64,000 nucleotides of DNA, from assembly GCA_944320775.1 (NCBI GenBank), contig CALUIV010000011.1:17831-81830 (forward strand), given 5' to 3'. This document shows positions 18,253 through 27,127 of the stretch, one piece after another. Each line of letters starts with the position of its first letter. Position 1 is the first letter of the stretch. The stretch comes from an uncultured Paraprevotella sp. (GTDB taxonomy: Bacteria; Bacteroidota; Bacteroidia; Bacteroidales; Bacteroidaceae). The translations under genes and the position numbers were made by a program. Below the pieces are notes generated by a model. The model worked only from the letters and a program-made list of their open reading frames with translations, did no database searches and was not told the origin of the DNA.

Positions 18253-19782
18253 ATGTTTGAAGGACAACCTAAAGGTCTTTATGCGTTGGCTTTGGCCAAC
18301 ACGGGCGAGCGCTTCGGTTATTATACGATGCTTGCTATTTTTGTTTTGTTTTTAAAAGCCAATTTTGGCTTGTCTCATGCCGTAGCCGGTAACATTTATT
18401 CTATATTTCTGGCTTTGGTTTATTTTCTTCCATTTATCGGAGGTATTTTGGCGGATAAGTTTGGTTATGGCAAGATGGTGACGATAGGTATTGTGGCCAT
18501 GTTTGTCGGTTATGTTCTTTTGGCGCTTCCTATGGGAACTGGTACATTAGGCCTGATTGCTATGGGTGCTGCGTTACTCGTGATTAGTGCTGGTACGGGA
18601 CTTTTCAAGGGAAATTTGCAGGTAATGGTCGGTAATCTTTATGATACACCTGAATATGCTTCTAAGCGTGATTCTGCATTCAGTATTTTCTATATGGCCA
18701 TCAATATCGGTGCTCTTTTTGCTCCTACCGCTGCTGTTGCCATGATGGATTATGCACAGAGCGCTTTAGGTGTCAGTGAAAATGATTCTTATCATTATGC
18801 TTTTGCTGTAGCTTGTTTGTCTTTGATTGTATCCATGGCTATTTATTATGGATTCCGCAGTACGTTTAAGCATGTTGAAGGCGGAAGTAAACCTGTTGCT
18901 TCCGGTAAGACTCAGGAGGCAACTGTGGAAGAACTTTCTCCGCGGGAAACGAAAGATCGTATTGTTGCTTTGTGTCTGGTTTTTGCTGTGGTTATTTTCT
19001 TCTGGATGGCTTTCCATCAGAATGGTTTGACGCTGACTTATTTTGCTGATGAATTTACTGCAAGAAGCTCTGAAGGATTAGAAAGTATGATGTTCAGCGT
19101 ATGGAATCTGGTAGCAGTTATTTTTATTGTGTATGCCCTCTTTTCATTATTCCAGTCTAAAACTGGTAAAGGTAAGGCTATTTCTGCAATTGTTATTCTT
19201 TTGTCTGTTGCTTTCCTGGGATGGCGTTATGCAAATATTGATGGTGCAACTGCAGTAAATGCACCTATTTTCCAACAGTTTAATCCATTCTTTGTGGTAG
19301 CTCTGACACCGGTTTCTATGGCAATTTTCGGTTCTTTAGCTCGTAAAGGTAAAGAGCCTTCAGCACCTCGTAAGATCGGTTTGGGTATGTTGGTTGCTGC
19401 TTGTGGTTATATTTTAATGATGTTTGCTTCTTTCGGTTTGTTAACTCCGAACGAGCAGGCTGCTGCATTGGATGCTGGTACAGCTTCTTTTGTATCACCG
19501 AATTGGTTGATTTCAACTTATTTGGTATTGACTTTTGGTGAATTGCTGTTGTCTCCAATGGGTATTTCTTTTGTTTCTAAAGTGGCTCCTCCGAAATATA
19601 AAGGTATGATGATGGGTGGTTGGTTCGTTGCTACGGCAATTGGTAACTACTTGACTTCTGTTGCTGCCATGTTGTGGGGTGATATCAATTTATGGGTCGT
19701 TTGGGGCGTTCTGATGGGGCTCTGTTTGTTAGCTGCCCTGTTTATTTTCTCTGTTATGAAGAAATTGGAGAAAGTTGCCTGA
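18253..19782 (+). CDS. POT/PTR family proton-dependent oligopeptide transporter
   Basis: Major-facilitator peptide transporter, 509 aa, about 12-14 TM helices. The POT signature region is LANTGERFGYYTMLAIFVLF followed by FIGGILADKFGYGKMVTIG, and the second signature is FSIFYMAINIGALFAP. The usual ExxER motif of TM1 reads NTGER here, so the first Glu is missing, which may change proton coupling. Di/tripeptide uptake fits the nearby secreted dipeptidyl peptidase elsewhere in the window. A terminator follows at 19809-19850. Confidence 0.92.
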   Translation: MFEGQPKGLYALALANTGERFGYYTMLAIFVLFLKANFGLSHAVAGNIYSIFLALVYFLPFIGGILADKFGYGKMVTIGIVAMFVGYVLLALPMGTGTLGLIAMGAALLVISAGTGLFKGNLQVMVGNLYDTPEYASKRDSAFSIFYMAINIGALFAPTAAVAMMDYAQSALGVSENDSYHYAFAVACLSLIVSMAIYYGFRSTFKHVEGGSKPVASGKTQEATVEELSPRETKDRIVALCLVFAVVIFFWMAFHQNGLTLTYFADEFTARSSEGLESMMFSVWNLVAVIFIVYALFSLFQSKTGKGKAISAIVILLSVAFLGWRYANIDGATAVNAPIFQQFNPFFVVALTPVSMAIFGSLARKGKEPSAPRKIGLGMLVAACGYILMMFASFGLLTPNEQAAALDAGTASFVSPNWLISTYLVLTFGELLLSPMGISFVSKVAPPKYKGMMMGGWFVATAIGNYLTSVAAMLWGDINLWVVWGVLMGLCLLAALFIFSVMKKLEKVA

Positions 19783-19808
19783 TTGAATAATTAGATCATT
19801 GTATATAG

Positions 19809-19852
19809 AAAATGCGCCGTTGCCTGTACATAAGGAAAACGGCGCATTTTTC
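19809..19852 (+). terminator. Terminator of the POT transporter gene
   Basis: AAAATGCGCCGTT (19809-19821) pairs perfectly with AACGGCGCATTTT (19838-19850), 16-nt loop, plus trailing T. Confidence 0.9.
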
Positions 19853-19939
19853 AAGTCTTTTCGTGGCCATTATGTGGCTTGCACGTATTATGGTGAAAAA
19901 GATTGTAGATGAATTTTAAGATTGTAAACAGGATAAAAA

Positions 19940-21460
19940 ATGAAAGAAGACTACAAAGTTAATCCCGAACTGTTGCATCATGAAACGGGTTCGGGCAGAA
20001 AATTACTACCGGTTTGGGTAGCATTTGTGCCCTTGGTTATTTTGGTGGGCTTACTTGTTTTTGTGATTTCTGCATTTGGCAGTGATGCGTTGTCCGGTGC
20101 CAGTCAGATTGCTTTGCTGACAACGTCTGCATTTTGTGTATTGATAGGTCTGATGCTTAAAACCATGCATTGGAGTGATTTTGAACAGGCCGTAAATGAG
20201 AATGTCAGTGGCGTGGCACAGGCTATTCTGATTCTTTTATTGATTGGTGCTGTCGGAGGGTCCTGGATGGTAAGTGGTATTGTACCGACCATGATTTATT
20301 ACGGTATGCAGTTGATAGATCCACAATGGTTTCTCGTATCTTCTTGTGCTATTTGTGCCTTTATTTCGGTGATGACCGGAAGTTCCTGGACGACCATTGC
20401 TACAATCGGTATTGCTTTGATGGGTATTGGCAAGGCACAAGGATTTGCCGAAGGTTGGATTGCCGGTGCTATTATTTCTGGGGCATATTTTGGTGATAAG
20501 ATTTCTCCGATGAGTGAAACGACTGTTTTGGCTGCCTCTACTACGCGCACGCCACTTTTTACCCATATCCGTTATATGACTTATACGACGGTACCTTCGT
20601 TTGTCATTACTTTGACAGTTTTTGCGATAGCCGGTCTGATGCATCAAGAATCGAGTGCACAAAGTATGGGTGAATTTACGGATGGTTTACAGCGGGTTTT
20701 TGTCATTTCTCCGTGGTTGATGCTTGTTCCGTTGGTTACGGCTTTGATGATCGCTCGGAAACTCCCGGCCGTAGTTATTCTTTTTGTTGCAACCGTGTTA
20801 GCCAGTATGGCTGCCATATTGGTTCAGACAGATTTGGTCGATCAAATAGCGGCTGATGATTTGGGAGTTTGGATGAATCGTTTCAAAGGAGTTATGATTC
20901 TGGTCTACGGAAGTACCAGTCTGGATACCGGTGTTCCGGCTTTGAATGAATTGGTGGCTACACGGGGAATGTCGGGCATGATGAGTACCGTTTGGCTGAT
21001 TTTCTGTGCGATGATTTTTGGAGCATCTATGAGTGCGGCCGGCATGATTGAAAGTATTATGCGTATGTTTATTCGTTTAGCACATAATACTTTTTCATTG
21101 GTGGCTTCTACCGTAGGTGTCGGACTCTTTATGAATATTGTTTGTGCAGACCAGTATCTGTCTCTGATTCTTACGGGGAATATGTTCCGTGATACGTATA
21201 AGAAATTAGGTTTTGAAAGTCGGTTGTTGAGCCGTACTACAGAAGATGCCGTCACGGTGACTTCTGTTTTAATACCTTGGAACTCCTGTGGTATGACCCA
21301 ATCTATGGTGTTGGGTGTTTCTACATTGGTTTATTTTCCATATTGTTTCTTTAATTATTTGAGTCCTGTTATGACTTTGATTGTAGCAGCTTTGGGTTTT
21401 CGGATCTTTAGAACTGGTTCTGGAGATGCAGATAAAGACAATAAAACTATTGGAAACTGA
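19940..21460 (+). CDS. Na+/H+ antiporter, NhaC family
   Basis: Inner-membrane sodium/proton exchanger, 506 aa, with about 11-12 hydrophobic segments. Typical NhaC features: GAVGGSWMVSGIVPTMIYYG, MTGSSWTTIATIGIALMGIG, GAYFGDKISPMSETTVLAAS and LIPWNSCGMTQSMVLGV. It would return sodium outward at the expense of protons and complements the sodium-pumping decarboxylase at 49.3-52.7 kb. It stands alone, with terminators on both sides. Confidence 0.9.
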   Translation: MKEDYKVNPELLHHETGSGRKLLPVWVAFVPLVILVGLLVFVISAFGSDALSGASQIALLTTSAFCVLIGLMLKTMHWSDFEQAVNENVSGVAQAILILLLIGAVGGSWMVSGIVPTMIYYGMQLIDPQWFLVSSCAICAFISVMTGSSWTTIATIGIALMGIGKAQGFAEGWIAGAIISGAYFGDKISPMSETTVLAASTTRTPLFTHIRYMTYTTVPSFVITLTVFAIAGLMHQESSAQSMGEFTDGLQRVFVISPWLMLVPLVTALMIARKLPAVVILFVATVLASMAAILVQTDLVDQIAADDLGVWMNRFKGVMILVYGSTSLDTGVPALNELVATRGMSGMMSTVWLIFCAMIFGASMSAAGMIESIMRMFIRLAHNTFSLVASTVGVGLFMNIVCADQYLSLILTGNMFRDTYKKLGFESRLLSRTTEDAVTVTSVLIPWNSCGMTQSMVLGVSTLVYFPYCFFNYLSPVMTLIVAALGFRIFRTGSGDADKDNKTIGN

Positions 21461-21480
21461 ATAAAGAGAACAAAATAAAA

Positions 21481-21530
21481 AAGGAACCGTTTTTACCATT
21501 TATCAACTTTGGTAAAAACGGTTTCTTTTT
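21481..21530. terminator. Bidirectional terminator between nhaC-type and nitroreductase genes
   Basis: An 18-bp stem with one G-T pair: bases 21481-21498 with 21510-21527, core AACCGTTTTTACCA / TGGTAAAAACGGTT, 11-nt loop, then a T run. Confidence 0.88.
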
Positions 21531-21552
21531 AGACTTATTCGTCAAGTTCTTT

Positions 21553-22062
21553 TTATTTTATAGTCCATATTTCATTGATTTCTTTTCGGACTTTTTCCGG
21601 AACAACATTTTGACTTGGATAACCGATAGGGATTATGGCAATAGGATTCTGGTTTTCTGGTAACTCAAACAGTTCGCGGAACAATTGTATTCGGAAATTA
21701 CATACCCAACATGTGCCCAGTCCTTGCTCTGCCGCAGCTAAACAGAGGTGTTCTATTGCAATTGTGACATCGATGTCTGCATGATTCTTCTCATCATATC
21801 TTCTGGTCCAGGCTTCGTCCGTTAGGGCATATGCTACAATGTAGGCCGGCGCTTCCTGTATCCATTCGCGTCCATAACATTGCTGGATTTTCTGTTTGTC
21901 AGTTTCGTTGGTGTATATGGTGAAATGCCAAGGTTGCTTGTTTACTGCAGAAGGTGCCAGACGGACACATTCCATAATGTAATCCAGTTTTTCCTGAGGA
22001 ATTGCTTCCGGTTTGTATGAGCGTACGGAATAACGTTGTTCACAAAGTTCTTTAAAATTCAT
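21553..22062 (-). CDS. Nitroreductase family protein
   Basis: FMN-dependent oxidoreductase of 169 aa. The N-terminal FMN phosphate site is FKELCEQRYSVRSYKPEAIP, followed by LDYIMECVRLAPSAVNKQPWHF. The IEHLCLAAAEQGLGTCWVCNF segment and the IIPIGYPSQ near the C-terminus are standard for the family. Physiological substrate unknown. It lies 47 bp downstream of the GH2 gene on the same strand, so the two may be co-transcribed. Confidence 0.9.
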   Translation of the reverse strand: MNFKELCEQRYSVRSYKPEAIPQEKLDYIMECVRLAPSAVNKQPWHFTIYTNETDKQKIQQCYGREWIQEAPAYIVAYALTDEAWTRRYDEKNHADIDVTIAIEHLCLAAAEQGLGTCWVCNFRIQLFRELFELPENQNPIAIIPIGYPSQNVVPEKVRKEINEIWTIK

Positions 22063-22109
22063 AAGTTTGATTCTTTTAAGTTGATGATAGTATTGTTATA
22101 AAACGTAGA

Positions 22110-24662
22110 TTATTTGACTTTAATCTCAATTGAAGCAGGTTCAAGGCCTTCGCCGCTGACTTGTATTTTCAGTTTACCTTTAGCATCTTTTTTCCCGCGA
22201 ACAATAGCTAAGGCCAGACCATTGAATGATGCTCGTTCTGGACTTTGAAAGGGGGTAAAGGAAGTAGGATCACCATTATCTGTTGCGACAAGTTCTCCAC
22301 AGCCCATTACGTCTATTTTTAGTGGTAAGCAAGCTGTTGGTACTTTTCTGTTTGCTTCGTCTGCAACTGTAATTGTGATAAAGGCCAGATCGTCTGTTCC
22401 TCTTTTTAACGTACTCCGATCTGTTGAGAGCAGGATTTTTCGGGCTGTTCCGGTGGTTTCTATTTCATCTTCAGCCCATGGTTTCCCATTTTTATAGGTT
22501 ATGACTTTGACGTTGCCGGGTTGATAGATTACGTTGTCCCATATCAGACGAAAATCCCTGCCTTCTGTTTTCTTCTTTCGTCCATAACTTTTTCCGTTTA
22601 CGAATAATTCAGCTTCTGTCCCCGAAGTATAAACATGTATGGGAATGATCTTTCCTTCCTGTCCCGGCCAGTTCCAATGAGGAAGAATATGGGCCATAGG
22701 TAAGTCCGGACGCCAATGTGACTGATATAGATAATATCGGTCTTTGGGAAATCCTGCGAGATCCACAATACCGAAGTAGCTGCTTCGTGAAGGTGGTTGT
22801 GTACGTTTAAGTGTTTCTAGTTGGGCCTCTAATTCGGCTTTTTTAGATGGATCTGTTCGGAAATTCAAAAGATTCGTATTGTCAGAATTGAACGGGGTGG
22901 GTTCACCCAAATAATCAAAACCAGTCCAGACATATTCGCCTAATAAATGCGGAAAACGATAGTTTGTGGCAAACTGTGTATCCGGGTTGCAGCCCCATCC
23001 GGGGGCATCCTTATCGTATGATGTTATCTGAAAGTTTTTACGTATGGTATCGCCAAGGAAGTAGATGCCTCGTGTACTCAAACAGGAAGAGGTTTCAGTT
23101 CCGATTGTCGGCATATTCTTATAATATTCATCTTGATCCCATTTGGCCTGTTCCTGGAAGAAATAATTGACTCCCATGATGTCCAAGGCTTTGCTGGCAC
23201 CTGAGGCGCGTCCTCCGTTAGGATCATTATATCCGTTTGTTACCGGACGTGTTTTATCCAGAGCTTTTACAATATCAACCAAATGACGTGTCATTGTGAC
23301 ATCTTGTTGTTCCATGACTTCGTTACCAATCGACCAAAAAATAACCGAAGGGTGATTCCAGTCTCTACGTATCAAGGCTTCCAGGTCTTTTTGGTGCCAG
23401 TCTTTATACAACTTATTATAATCCCATTCCCGTTTTCCATGTGCCCAGGCGTCGAATGCTTCATCCATAATCAACATGCCGGTTTTGTCTGCCAAATCCA
23501 ATAAATCGGGTGCCGGTGGATTATGTGATGTTCTGATTGAATTACAGCCCATTGTTCTCATGATACGGAACTGACGTTCTAATGCACTTCTGTTGAATGC
23601 AGCTCCCAATGCACCGAGATCGTGATGATTACAAACTCCTTGGATCTGTACCTTTCGTCCGTTCAGGAAAAACCCTTCGCGTGATACTTGGATATCGCGA
23701 ATTCCAAAAGGAGTATAATAGCGGTCCGTTTCTATACCGTTATTCTGTATTGTTATACAGGCAACATAACGATTTGGATTTGTGATATCCCATCGTTTCA
23801 CATGTTGCATTTGCTGTTGCAAATGAATTTTTTTCGTTTCTTGTGCTGTTAAGGATAGTATCTGTTCTTCGAATTGAAGAACTTTTTTACCAATACGGTC
23901 TAACGAATCCAATTCATATATAGATGTATTAATTATTGTTTGCGCTTTTTGATTTAAATGGTTTTCTACTTCAATTGTGAAATGTAAGTCTGCTGTTTGA
24001 TCAGTTAAATTGGTCGTTTCCATTTTGGTTCCCCAATGTCTGATATGTACTTGTCCGGTTTTTACAAGCCAGACATGACGATAGATGCCAGCTCCCGGAT
24101 ACCAGCGTGAATCCCATTTTTCTGTGTCTGTTCGTACTGCTAATAAATTTTCTTGGCCAATCTGAATATATGGAGTTAAATCCAGTCGGAATGAATTGTA
24201 ACCATATGGCCATGTCCCGACGTATTTACCGTTTAACCAAACTTGTGCGTTAGCCATGACACCGTCGAAATCAATATAGAACCGTTTTCCTGCATCTTTT
24301 TTGTTTATTTTAAATGCTTTTCGATACCAGCCGATGCCTTGGAACGGAAGTCTGCCAGTATTACCAGCAAGATCCATTCTGAATGGACCCTTGATGGCAA
24401 AATCATGAGGTACATCTAATATTTCCCAATCAGAATCGTCGGTTGATGGTTGGAATATGCCGGATGGTTCCTTTTTATATGTCCCGTCAGCTTGTAAGCC
24501 ATAACGGGCAAAACGCCAGTTTTCATCGAATGAAACAACTTGGGCTTGTCCTGATCGTAATAGGATCTGATTTTTGGCTCTTACCTTGAAAGTACCGGCC
24601 AAACATAGAATCACAATACAGATCCATAATTTTGTTGTTCTTTTCATCATTATGTTTTTCAT
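22110..24662 (-). CDS. Beta-galactosidase-type glycoside hydrolase family 2
   Basis: Secreted GH2 enzyme, 850 aa. Signal peptide at residues 1-29 (the start could equally be Met5 or Met6). The jelly-roll sugar-binding domain (about 45-210) contains VPHDFAIKGPF and GIGWYRKAFKI. An Ig-like domain and TIM barrel follow (about 335-640). The acid/base is Glu448 in SIGNEVMEQQ and the nucleophile Glu523 in GTETSS. The C-terminus (about 700-850) has a DUF4982-like and an invasin-like Ig domain (LSTDRSTLKRGTDDLAFITI). Substrate could be a galactoside or a modified one. A matching promoter lies at 24700-24731. Confidence 0.9.
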   Translation of the reverse strand: MKNIMMKRTTKLWICIVILCLAGTFKVRAKNQILLRSGQAQVVSFDENWRFARYGLQADGTYKKEPSGIFQPSTDDSDWEILDVPHDFAIKGPFRMDLAGNTGRLPFQGIGWYRKAFKINKKDAGKRFYIDFDGVMANAQVWLNGKYVGTWPYGYNSFRLDLTPYIQIGQENLLAVRTDTEKWDSRWYPGAGIYRHVWLVKTGQVHIRHWGTKMETTNLTDQTADLHFTIEVENHLNQKAQTIINTSIYELDSLDRIGKKVLQFEEQILSLTAQETKKIHLQQQMQHVKRWDITNPNRYVACITIQNNGIETDRYYTPFGIRDIQVSREGFFLNGRKVQIQGVCNHHDLGALGAAFNRSALERQFRIMRTMGCNSIRTSHNPPAPDLLDLADKTGMLIMDEAFDAWAHGKREWDYNKLYKDWHQKDLEALIRRDWNHPSVIFWSIGNEVMEQQDVTMTRHLVDIVKALDKTRPVTNGYNDPNGGRASGASKALDIMGVNYFFQEQAKWDQDEYYKNMPTIGTETSSCLSTRGIYFLGDTIRKNFQITSYDKDAPGWGCNPDTQFATNYRFPHLLGEYVWTGFDYLGEPTPFNSDNTNLLNFRTDPSKKAELEAQLETLKRTQPPSRSSYFGIVDLAGFPKDRYYLYQSHWRPDLPMAHILPHWNWPGQEGKIIPIHVYTSGTEAELFVNGKSYGRKKKTEGRDFRLIWDNVIYQPGNVKVITYKNGKPWAEDEIETTGTARKILLSTDRSTLKRGTDDLAFITITVADEANRKVPTACLPLKIDVMGCGELVATDNGDPTSFTPFQSPERASFNGLALAIVRGKKDAKGKLKIQVSGEGLEPASIEIKVK

Positions 24663-24699
24663 TATTTCGTTTTTTGGGGAGTTAGTAAATTCTAATATG

Positions 24700-24731
24700 C
24701 AAAGATAATCAAGGAATAGAGAGTATACAAA
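24700..24731 (-). promoter_or_regulatory. Promoter of the GH2 gene
   Basis: On the minus strand TTTG (24731-24728), 20 bp, TATCTTTG (24707-24700): a consensus Bacteroidota promoter. Predicted RNA start is near 24693, 31 bp before the ATG. Confidence 0.75.
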
Positions 24732-24925
24732 AAAATAATTTTTTTATTTATGCTTATAAGTAGTTGATTATTAATTTGATATATTGATGAAATATTCTCA
24801 TGATTGTTAATGAAAGTGAAAAATAAGAATTCTGCCATTAGGTAATCTCAGTTTTCGCTCAGTCAAAATTTACACCATCAGAAAACAAGCACGATATCCG
24901 GATTTCAATCAGTGATGGAACACCA

Positions 24926-25420
24926 ATGACGATGACCGGTATTTTTGGAAATGCATTTTCAGATGCTGTATTGGGAAGTAAACGTACCGATGAAAAGGTT
25001 TTGGGAGTGTTTGGTTTGGGTTACCGTTATGCAATCAACCGTTTTAAAGTCGGTGGTGATTTAGGATTTGGTATAGCAAGCAGCAAATTAGCTTTTGCCG
25101 GTCAGCCTGCTCCGTCAATCAAAGAACGTGATATTCATTTGTTGGTACTTACTACCGCAGAGTTTTCTTACTTCCGGAGAGGTCTTGTCGAACTTTATGG
25201 ATCTGCAGCTGCCGGTGTTGATTTGAAACGTCATTCAGAGTCTGGGCTTACACCGGAAGGTAAGGAGATGGCAAGTGCAAAATCGGACTTTGGAGCATCA
25301 TTTGCTTACCAGGTTAATCCAATTGCCGTACGCGTAGGAAACGACCGGATCGGTGGTTTTGTTGAGGCCGGTTTTGGTACTAAGGGCTTTGTTACGGCAG
25401 GTGTTAGCCTTGGATTCTAA
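24926..25420 (+). CDS. Outer-membrane beta-barrel protein with broken signal peptide, probable pseudogene
   Basis: A 164-aa open frame with alternating beta-strand pattern (VLGVFGLGYRYAINRFKVGGDLGFGIA, VELYGSAAAGVDLKRH) and terminal Phe (AGVSLGF), as in small outer-membrane beta-barrels. The frame is open upstream to 24842 and encodes VISVFAQ-SKFTPSEN, which looks like the end of a signal peptide plus the mature N-terminus. The start codon and hydrophobic core are missing, and a TAG at 24839 closes the frame. ATG 24926 would give a protein without export signal. No promoter is seen. Probably inactive. Confidence 0.6.
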   Translation: MTMTGIFGNAFSDAVLGSKRTDEKVLGVFGLGYRYAINRFKVGGDLGFGIASSKLAFAGQPAPSIKERDIHLLVLTTAEFSYFRRGLVELYGSAAAGVDLKRHSESGLTPEGKEMASAKSDFGASFAYQVNPIAVRVGNDRIGGFVEAGFGTKGFVTAGVSLGF

Positions 25421-25475
25421 TGAGCGCATGAGCCAGTAATGCCACTCTGAAGGTTTTCTAATCACGTAAGAATAA

Positions 25476-26376
25476 TACCTTAATATTTCTTTTCACCGTA
25501 ATTTTTTTCCGACGCAATATGAGGGACGTATTTCTTCCGTGACGGATGTCCGTATGAAAGAAGGAAACAAACAGGAGCACGAACGCACTTTGTCACTCGA
25601 CATGCCGGCTGTTTCATTGATGTTGGAAGGGCCGATCTGGAAAAACCGGATGTCTTATCTGGTCAGTGCCCGTCGGAGTTGGCTCGATTTTTTCGATGCA
25701 ACGCCTTTCTCTTCGTTGCAGGCGATGGCCTGCTATTCCGACGATGAATATCATTTTCCGGATGACCAGGGAAACCGGGAGACGGGTATGCGTTGGCGGA
25801 ATCCTGTCTGCGTTTTATAAAACCCGTCGACGGGTTGCGGCGTTGCGTCCTGATGCTTTTCCGGTGGATAACCAGTGGCACGAATATATCATGACGGGCG
25901 ATGGAAACAGTTATGGGGCAAAAGCTTATCTTGCGACAGACTGGAAACGACTGGGAATTCAGCTGTCCTATGCGTATATCCGTAGTTGGGAATGGTTTTC
26001 TGATTATGCCAGTTTGGGTCGGTTGCCTTCGCTTTACGATGTTCCTCATGCCTTTGCAGCGGCTCTGACATATCGTTTCACGGAACGTTCTTCCGTATCC
26101 CTTGGTGGCGAGATTCGTTCCGGACGGGTACAGGATCTGGATGAAGATATGGAGGCCATTCCCGAGGAACAGTTCCGAAGTTTTCGTGATCCGCTCCGTT
26201 ATCGGCTCGATGCCGGTTATGGTTATCAGAAAACATTTCGGAATGCTCTGTTGGCTTTTCGTGTAGGATTATACAGTATTGTCGGAAATCCACCTTTAGA
26301 AGAGATTCAAAACTTCTATTTTGTAAATTTCCAGCAGCAGTGTTTGCCTTATGCGGCGATGAGTGTCCGTTTCTAG
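25476..26376 (+). pseudogene. TonB-dependent receptor remnant (internal deletion and frameshift)
   Basis: Two pieces of one receptor in different frames. The first (25476-25820) reads FPTQYEGRISSVTDVRMKEGN...LEGPIWKNRMSYLVSARRSWLDFF, the end of a TonB plug and start of the barrel. The second (about 25790-26376) reads GGILSAFYKTRRRVAALRPDAFPVDNQWHEYI...FVNFQQQCLPYAAMSVRF, the last barrel strands. Signal peptide, most of the plug and the middle of the barrel are absent. Full-length relatives have roughly 700-800 residues. It cannot make a working receptor. Confidence 0.82.
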
Positions 26377-26474
26377 TACTGCCGGTAGCGTTCTGAGTCT
26401 CTCAATCAAAATATTTTTTTTTTATTTGGTCGATTTCTTTGGCCTGTTTCGTTGCATCTTTCGTTTTCCGTGGT

Positions 26475-26482
26475 TATATTTG
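26475..26482 (+). promoter_or_regulatory. -7 box of the superoxide dismutase gene
   Basis: TATATTTG, 26 bp before the ATG, matches TAnnTTTG. The -33 position holds GTTG (26452-26455), three of four bases. Confidence 0.55.
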
Positions 26483-26508
26483 ATGGCGAACTTTAATTTA
26501 TCAAGACT

Positions 26509-27108
26509 ATGGCAACACTTTTTACTCTTCCGGTTCTGCCGTATGCGTTGCAGGATCTGGAACCTGTGATCAGCAAACAGACGTTGGATTTTCATTATGG
26601 CAAACATTTGCAAGCTTATGTAAATCAATTGAATGCTTTGTCCGAAGGAACTCCATACGCTGAGATGACTCTCGAGGAAATCATTCGTCAGGCACCGGCA
26701 GGACCTCTTTTCAATAATGCCGGTCAGGTGTATAATCATACCCAGTATTTCCTGCAATTTCAGACCCCAGTGGTTGATGAGGCTACACATGTGCCATCCG
26801 GCCGTTTGTTGGAAGCATTGGTCGGAGCATTCGGCAGTTTTGAAGCGTTCCGCGAACGTATGACTGCGGCGGCTACCGGACTTTTCGGATCTGGTTGGAT
26901 CTGGTTGGTTCAGAATGAATCCGGAACGTTGGATTTATTGCCTTGTCCGAATGCCGATAATCCGGTGAAACACGGAGTGAAAGGACTGATGTGTTTCGAT
27001 GTGTGGGAACATGCCTATTATCTGGATTATCAGAATCGTCGGGCCGATCATCTGAAAGCTTTGTGGCGTCTGATCGATTGGGCTGTTATCGAACAGCGTA
27101 TGGGTTGA
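26509..27108 (+). CDS. Superoxide dismutase, Fe/Mn family
   Basis: Cytoplasmic enzyme converting superoxide to peroxide and oxygen, 199 aa. Metal ligands: His29 (DFHYGKH), His77 (NAGQVYNHTQY), and the Asp and His of CFDVWEHAYYLDYQNRR. Gln73 sits at the position where iron enzymes keep the second-sphere glutamine, so this is Fe-type by sequence. Relatives in Bacteroidales can be cambialistic, using Fe or Mn. Single gene, convergent with the helicase gene only 19 bp away. Confidence 0.93.
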   Translation: MATLFTLPVLPYALQDLEPVISKQTLDFHYGKHLQAYVNQLNALSEGTPYAEMTLEEIIRQAPAGPLFNNAGQVYNHTQYFLQFQTPVVDEATHVPSGRLLEALVGAFGSFEAFRERMTAAATGLFGSGWIWLVQNESGTLDLLPCPNADNPVKHGVKGLMCFDVWEHAYYLDYQNRRADHLKALWRLIDWAVIEQRMG

Positions 27109-27127
27109 TCGTTATTCCGGCATATTC

